A stretch of DNA of 64,000 nucleotides from the NCBI GenBank assembly GCA_022605405.1, contig JABYQQ010000024.1:620001-684000 (forward strand), read 5' to 3'. Shown in pieces: positions 58,424-64,000 of this stretch. The notes under the pieces are model-generated. The model did no database searches. It was not told the origin of the DNA and saw nothing but the letters and a program-made list of their open reading frames with translations. Each line of letters opens with the position of its first letter. The first letter of the stretch is position 1. The position numbers were made by a program, and so were the translations under genes. This stretch comes from Earliella scabrosa (Eukaryota > Basidiomycota > Agaricomycetes > Polyporales > Polyporaceae).

Positions 58424-59006
58424 GCCTGGCGAAGTGGTCAGCACTTGTCGAGAGTCTGCTTGAAGTATAGGTATAGCTCACATGGATCATGCTTGCAAGT
58501 TGCAGCACCCGGGATCCTGTTTGTCTCTAAAAGTACTCAGTAGGGACAAAAATTTTTTTTTGGTGTTCAAGTTGTGGTTGCAGCTGAGCGGGCGTACCAG
58601 TTTTCGCCCCACTCCTAGATAGATCATCCTGTGTCCATGCACATTTGGAGAGGCTCCTGAGGATTCGAGAAGTGAGACAACAAGAGGTGGGCCTTGGGGA
58701 TAAGCTTATGTGGGGCGGTACATACCGGACCGAAACGCCGTTGACGCGCCTCTTGTTTTGAGTGATCGACGTGTCCTGCGGAGAAGCAGCATCTGCCACC
58801 TCATCCACTGCCAGCCTCCAATCTCCTTCATCTTCCTCCGCCGTCTTTGTAGAGCCGACAGTCCTCTCGTCCTCTCCTTTGCTTGTATCTCCCTCTACAT
58901 CCCGTTGAACTCGGGCTGCTCCCGCTCACCCGCACGAACTGGTTTCCCTCTTCCATAACCCTCCGCCTACCATCATCAAATAACATCAAATCCAACCAAA
59001 CCGGCC
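58424..59006. other. Spacer before the DPM1 gene
   Basis: No gene. It contains a T8 run near 58553 and, near 58860-58980, a C/T-rich stretch typical of basidiomycete promoters. Confidence 0.45.
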
Positions 59007-59971
59007 ATGTCTGGCATCCGCTACTCCGTCGTTGTACCTGCGTTCAGGGAGAATGGAAATCTGCGTCCGCTCGTGACGCGCATATTTGGCGCGCTCTCCC
59101 AGGTCAACTCCCCCGTCAGCCCACACGAAGTCGAGGTGATTGTGGTGGACGACAACTCTCGCGACGGGTCTGTCGAGACCGTCGAGGCGCTCCGGCGCGA
59201 AGGCTACAACGTCCGCATCATCGTACGGACAACAGAACGTGGTCTCAGCAGCGCGGTTGTTCGGGGCTTTAGAGAGGCGCAGGGCGACAATATGTTGTGC
59301 ATGGACGCGGATTTGCAGGTGAGGTCCTTGACATCCCGTCCGCATGTATGCTGTCCTACGCCCGACTGCTCACGAGAGACAACTTGTAGCACCCTCCTGA
59401 ATATGTCCCCGCTATGCTTGCGTCAATGTCTCCGACAAAGCAGTTCGCGCTAGGCACGCGATACGCGAAGGGCGTCGAGATCGACGAAGGCTGGCCTCTA
59501 TATCGTCGCGTCATCTCCTCCGGCGCGCGCATGCTCGCCCTTCCGCTCACCTCTGCAAGCGATCCCATGTCCGGCTTCTTCGGTATCCGCAAAGAGACGG
59601 TGAGTCGTGCCCATGCACTCACTGTATGCGCTTCGGTCCACCAACGATGACCCTCCCAGTTCCTCAAGGCGCGCAACTTGAACTCGGACGGGTTCAAGAT
59701 CGCGCTGGACCTGCTCGTAAAGTGCAACATCCCCGGCAACGCCATCGCGGAGGTGCCGTTCTCGTTCGGCGTCCGCGCGGAGGGCGAGTCGAAGCTCACG
59801 GGCAAGGTCATGCTCCGCTACCTCGAGCAGCTCGCGGAGCTGTACTGGTACCGCTTCAGCGGCCTCATCATCTTCCTCGCCATCCTCTGCTTCGTGTTGT
59901 TCATCCTCATGGCGAAGGCGCTTCTCACCACGTATGGCGGGTTGGACAGCAAAGCGCAGAGCAGGTACTGA
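59007..59971 (+). CDS. DPM1: Dolichol-phosphate mannosyltransferase
   Basis: Exons 59007-59318, 59390-59599 and 59660-59971 join in frame to 277 aa. GT-A glycosyltransferase hallmarks: YSVVVPAFRENGNL, EVIVVDDNSRDGS, RTTERGLSSAVVRGF, the DADLQHPPE metal-binding segment, and DPMSGFFGIRK. The C-terminus has a hydrophobic stretch FSGLIIFLAILCFVLFILMA, a membrane anchor as in the yeast-type enzyme; the human-type enzyme lacks it and needs DPM2/DPM3. It transfers mannose from GDP-mannose to dolichol phosphate in the ER membrane, for N-glycans, O-mannosylation and GPI anchors. Confidence 0.95.
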
Positions 59972-61448
59972 GCGCGGGTCGAGGGGATGAGTGGTTGAGG
60001 ATTGTACTCTCGGTGGACAGTGTCTGTAAAGATATGCGTAACGTTATTATTGTCTTCTGTTTCCTCTTTGCAAGCCTGGTTGTGTTGAACGTCCACAGAG
60101 TCATACAGGCGTCAAATACCCGGCCAATGGGATCTCTTCTGTGTCACTCCAGCGCAGACAAGCTATAAGTCACTAGTACATCTCGCACAGCACTCAATCG
60201 ACCGCATATATTCACTATTCTTGGACGCGGTACGTTCGATGAAGGCCCTTTCAAAGCCAGGAATTTCTTCTCTGCGGCACGCTACTGGCGGTATATGATG
60301 ATCCGAAAGGCTGAAGCCCTGTTGTCCTACTCCGCGATAGATTTACTCGTCGCCTAATCTGACGGACCGTGACAAGGTACGAACGCAGAATCAATAGCGT
60401 CTACTTCGAGCCAGTTGTGGCTGCGAAGTTGGGGTGCGTTAGGATACCCAGAGTTAACCTCCCACTTACGAACCGCCTCTTGCCTGGACCTTCCCTCCCA
60501 CAGCTCAAGTGGTCGACTAGAGGCACGTTGACAAGACATGCTTGCTCACAAGGACAGTCTGGCACTTCGACGCGAGGAGCTATCGACTACTCTGACTCTA
60601 CATCGCATAGTGTGATTAATTCGGTAGTGTGAAATAACACGCCGTCACGCGACATGGTCCCGGAGTCTTGGTGGAAGAGTTTGACTTTGCTGAGGGCAAG
60701 AATATCAACACGAGTACGCACTCGTGGCGACGACCAGTGCTTACAGAGGAGTCAATTATCCAAACATCGGCCGGGTAGACAAGCATTTTGTGTAAGTCCT
60801 CTTCATCGTCGATCGCTACGATGTGCCGCATGCTGACACCCGCACAGGGAGGACCCAATTCGTGTAACGAGCGAAAGTGTCGTGATGCTGCTTTGCGACA
60901 AGGGTCCCTTGCCTCCATGAACAGATCCGGGCTTCCAAGGTGAGGAGACAGTGTTTGAATACTTAGGGACTACACTTCATTTTTACACTCTATCGGCTCG
61001 CTCTATCGCAGACAACGTGAATAGGCGGTGATGAAACGCCTCCACGGAGGCTTAATCGAAGCGGACCACCCACTCCGCATGCCGGACACTCAGGTAGACG
61101 AAACACCACGCCTCCTGGCATGACAAGGGGAGTCATCAGCAAGCGAAGAATGTAGTATTCATCAAGAAGACGCGTCACTCACCGACATCACTCTCCTTCA
61201 GCGGCACTGATCAGAGCATGTCATCGATGAGCGAGCATTCTCCCGGCCGTATGCGGTCACCCCCGGTTGTGCACCAGCACAATGGGGTTACCTTTCCTCG
61301 GAGGAAGATATGCATCTCCGAAGGGAGCCATACAACTCTAGTGATCGGGATTGTTCGCTTCCTGAAAGCTTCTCCGGCGGTGGGAGTCTGCATGCGGACA
61401 CATGTAAGCTCTGGATGACTGGGAGGCGGCGGAGCTGGGGCAGTCTCG
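59972..61448. other. 1.5-kb gene-free stretch
   Basis: Short open frames only; nothing recognised. No repeats or termini of an element were seen. Confidence 0.4.
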
Positions 61449-62610
61449 TCATAAGACTGGTAGAGAAACATACCCGCCTGGATACACCATCGAAACCGTG
61501 AAATCTAGAGAGAAGGTGACCGTTTCCTCCAGCCCGTTGCCATCTTTGACGACGATCAGCACCAGTATCTGCAGCTTCTTCCTCTCTTCGACGAACCCGC
61601 GGATGACGTCCGTGGTGTCAGGGACGAGGAGCCCGTAGACCTTGAGCTTCAGTAAAGTGAGGGCAGGGAACTTGGACCCGGCGGCCGCGGCTGTGACAGG
61701 TGAACCGAGGGCGCCCAGTTCGAGATGGAGTACCGGGTTGATTGAATGAAGTGATTGTTGAGGAGATGACGTAGTAGACATCGCAGCGATGATGGGTTGT
61801 TCAAGGCGGGGGCGGGTGACAAAGGCAAATTGGGGAATATGATCAACCCATCATAGGAGGGAGCGTTGCGTTGTGCCAGTTGCTGGACGTTGGGCATGGC
61901 GACGTCCGCTTCCCATTTGACAATTGAGGGAGACGGGTAATCCGTCGCCGTCGACCAAGATGAGCGTCGCTCAGACTTCATGGCGTAGAGTGAACACTTC
62001 TGAGAGATCCTACATGGATCCAAGATTGCACTATGCCAATCGTAGTGAACTTCTCGTGGTAAACTCGGAAGCACTCACGTAGTCCGTGACGTTTAAAGCT
62101 GCAAGCAATGCTTGTGGAGCGTATCAACCACATCCCCCGGAAGACAGGCTGGCGGTCCTCCTCTCTCCGTGACCGTACCAGGAAAAGGAGCTCAACGAGA
62201 CAAGGTTGGTAGAACATAACATATCTATAACAAAGGCGGGTTGCTGAATAATTGTCTGGCCAACTAGAAGACAGGACGTACTTGTGACAATCCTTCGTAG
62301 GTTCTCGAAAACCTATTGTCAATCCCCGTACCGCAGGGGCAAGTGCAGACTGTTGTGCTATATGGCTGAGACGGCGAATGACATGCGCGGAGCGATATAT
62401 TTCGCTATTGGATCGTCTTATTTCCTCCTCCAACGGTGCCCGATCTTCGAGGAAGGGATTGCGAGTAAAATTGACGAGGAGAGTGACATGTGCGAACATA
62501 ATGCGGGTGGAGAGGTGCTTCAAGCCGAGTCGGCCCTGGTCGAAAACAAGTAGTAAGATCTCGGGGGAGAGGGCTGGGAAGCTCCGCAGTCACCGTTTCG
62601 ACTAACATCG
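61449..62610 (-). CDS. F-box/LRR-like protein, structure not resolved
   Basis: The N-terminal coding block (minus strand, ending near 62280) reads ALSPEILLLVFDQGRLGLKH and continues through VIRRLSHIAQQSALAPAVRG, typical of basidiomycete F-box-like proteins. Further blocks are at about 62089-62200 (QPCLVELLFLVRSRREED), 61790-62000 (VQQLAQRNAPSYDGLIIFPN) and 61550-61780 (FPALTLLKLKVYGLLVPD, then FVEERKKLQILVLIVVKDGN). An in-frame stop just upstream of the F-box-like block means at least one 5' exon lies farther upstream. I could not join all exons. The gene may be functional or decaying. Confidence 0.45.
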
Positions 62611-63244
62611 TTCCCGGTAACATGTTGTAAGCCTGGGGAGTTGTAGGGAATCGTGGAAGTTGAATTTCGTTGAACTTGCGATGCAAGGAAGGCGTTCGGG
62701 AGGCGACCACACTGCGACCATCATCTTCAATGCCTTTACATAACCCGTCCCAACGCAGAGGTTTCCTCGGACTCAACTCGGACTCCATTTCGTCGGCTCT
62801 CAGAGGCTCAGTCTATCGCCGCTCTTGGCTTACAGAACTCAACTTTTGATCAGCCCGCCGAGTCTGCACCATCATGGAGGTGTCACTGGTAGGAAGCACG
62901 CGTCAGAGCATGGTTGGGGCGCGGTAAGTAAGCCCCATTCCAACACTGCTTAGTGATCTCGTGATGATCTGCAGCGCGGTAGCCGTGTGCAGCGTCCGGG
63001 TGTTGCAACAAAGCTTGTTCGCTTTGCGCGATTACAATAACGAAACAGACCCCCGGATATATAGCCCAGCCGTCCGCTTCATTCCCTCCTTCGGTCTTTC
63101 CCCTTCCTCACGACGACCCATCCGTTCACGAACTCACGACCTGGTGTTGTGTTACCCGCCACTGACTGACTGATAAGTCCACTTCAACGTCCAACTCGAG
63201 TTTACCATACATCCTTTGCCCGGCGCATTCCACGACACGAAATC
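62611..63244. other. Spacer and promoter region of the lactonase-like gene
   Basis: No confident gene. It may hold the 5' exon of the F-box/LRR-like gene. A TATA box for the next gene is at 63056-63064. Confidence 0.4.
63056..63064 (+). promoter_or_regulatory. TATA box of the lactonase-like gene
   Basis: GATATATAG, about 181 bp upstream of the ATG at 63245, which implies a 5' UTR of around 150 bases. Confidence 0.45.
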
Positions 63245-64000
63245 ATGGTCAACTTCACCATCCTTGCCGGCGGCTACTCGTCATTCATCGCGTCCTACCT
63301 CTTCAACTCGGATGCAAACACCCTCACCCTCCTCGGCCAAAACCCGAGTGGCGAAAACCCCTCATGGGTCGCTCTCCACCCGACGAACAAGAGCATCCTT
63401 TAGTGCGTACCACATCCTTGCTGTCGCCGCGTGTTCTCATCGTCCTGTCGTTCCCCTCGCATAGCGCCACGAATGAGGTCACGCAAGGCGCAATCCAGTC
63501 GTTTGTCGTGAAGTCAGACGGTCTCCTCACTGCTCCCATCGCACAAGCAAGCACAGGAGGCAATGGCCCGGCGTTCGCCATCCCGCTCTCTACAGGGCCG
63601 GTCGCTGCCATGAACGTACGTTCCTCTTGTTGACTACGCCTCACATCCCCCGTGCCCTTACGCCACACGCCACAGTTTGGTGGTGGAAACGGTGTGATCG
63701 TCCCCACCCAGGAGGACCCAACACAGTTCATCTCGGCCGCACCCATCATCACCTTTGGAGACGCCGCTACTTCGCATCCACACCAAGCGCTTGAAGTCGG
63801 CGAGGAGGTTTTCGTTCCAGACCTGGTGCGTCTCAGCTCTCTGCTTCTGCCCTCCACTCGTCTTCCGCCGTCAAGCGTATTGGCACCATCCCATTCTGCT
63901 GCAAAAGCCCCATCCCCTCCGTCTATGAGTGAGCTCGCCGAGCTAACTCCCGCTGCTTTGTCTGTAGGGCTTGGACACAATCTGGCGGTTGACCCCTGCC
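63245..64000 (+). CDS. Beta-propeller lactonase-like protein (6-phosphogluconolactonase / muconate-cyclase type), 3' partial
   Basis: Exons 63245-63402, 63465-63615, 63676-63825 and 63968 onward, cut by the window edge. The first 164 residues begin MVNFTILAGGYSSFIASYLF and include GENPSWVALHPTNKSILYAT, the blade motif with the SWL/V.hHP.....YA pattern of the YbhE/lactonase propeller family. GGNGPAFAIPLSTGPVAAMN and HPHQALEVGEEVFVPDLGLD follow, with the conserved His and the VPDLG.D strand of the next blade. Family members hydrolyse 6-phosphogluconolactone or cyclise muconates; fungal copies are diverse and this one cannot be placed further. Confidence 0.85.

Overview
The window looks like chromosomal DNA of a mushroom-forming basidiomycete (Agaricomycetes). 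The signs are many short introns of about 40-120 bp, serine/proline/arginine-rich protein tails, and gene families expanded in that group: F-box/LRR proteins, a TET/JBP-like 2-oxoglutarate dioxygenase, HECT-like proteins, RHS/Crinkler-like proteins and a spliced integrase-core gene. No rRNA, tRNA or CRISPR array was recognised. Gene models come from reading-frame continuity and splice signals alone.

Left arm (1-14198): a Kin4-type protein kinase cut by the window edge, a tandem pair of synaptobrevin (Snc-type R-SNARE) genes, a 72-aa protein with a cyanase-N/HTH-like fold, a 705-aa RHS/Crinkler-like protein whose P-loop seems to lack its lysine, ribosomal protein uS11, and an unrecognised single-exon gene.

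Centre (14199-35965): two nested insertions. A 5'-truncated LINE fragment, with RNase H, a C-terminal Cys/His motif and an A11 tail, is bounded by a perfect 15-bp target-site duplication, GATCATACGCGTGAG. Inside its reading frame sits a 20,240-bp DNA element (15259-35498). It has a perfect 8-bp duplication, ACGATTCT, and imperfect 23-bp terminal inverted repeats. Removing the element restores the LINE frame exactly. The element carries nine genes: a HECT-like protein, a Cys-rich coiled-coil protein, a Pro/Ala/Val-rich protein, three related F-box/nucleotidyltransferase-like proteins, a TET/JBP-like dioxygenase, a 178-aa unknown, and an integrase with a D-D-34-E triad at the far end. I know no described element with this gene set, and it is the main candidate for an undescribed system here. 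The LINE landed between two divergent genes, about 106 bp before the start codon of a glycerol-3-phosphate acyltransferase, so their once-shared promoter region is now split by about 22 kb.

Right arm (35966-64000): the acyltransferase, two related RING-finger/coiled-coil genes that each need a 4-nt microexon, a VAMP7-type SNARE divergent from Sec61 beta, a gene-poor 5.7-kb stretch, Mo25, an F-box gene, dolichol-phosphate mannose synthase, a poorly resolved F-box/LRR-like gene, and the start of a beta-propeller lactonase. The secretory genes (three R-SNAREs, Sec61 beta, DPM1) and Kin4/Mo25 look like ordinary housekeeping genes with no operon-like link.
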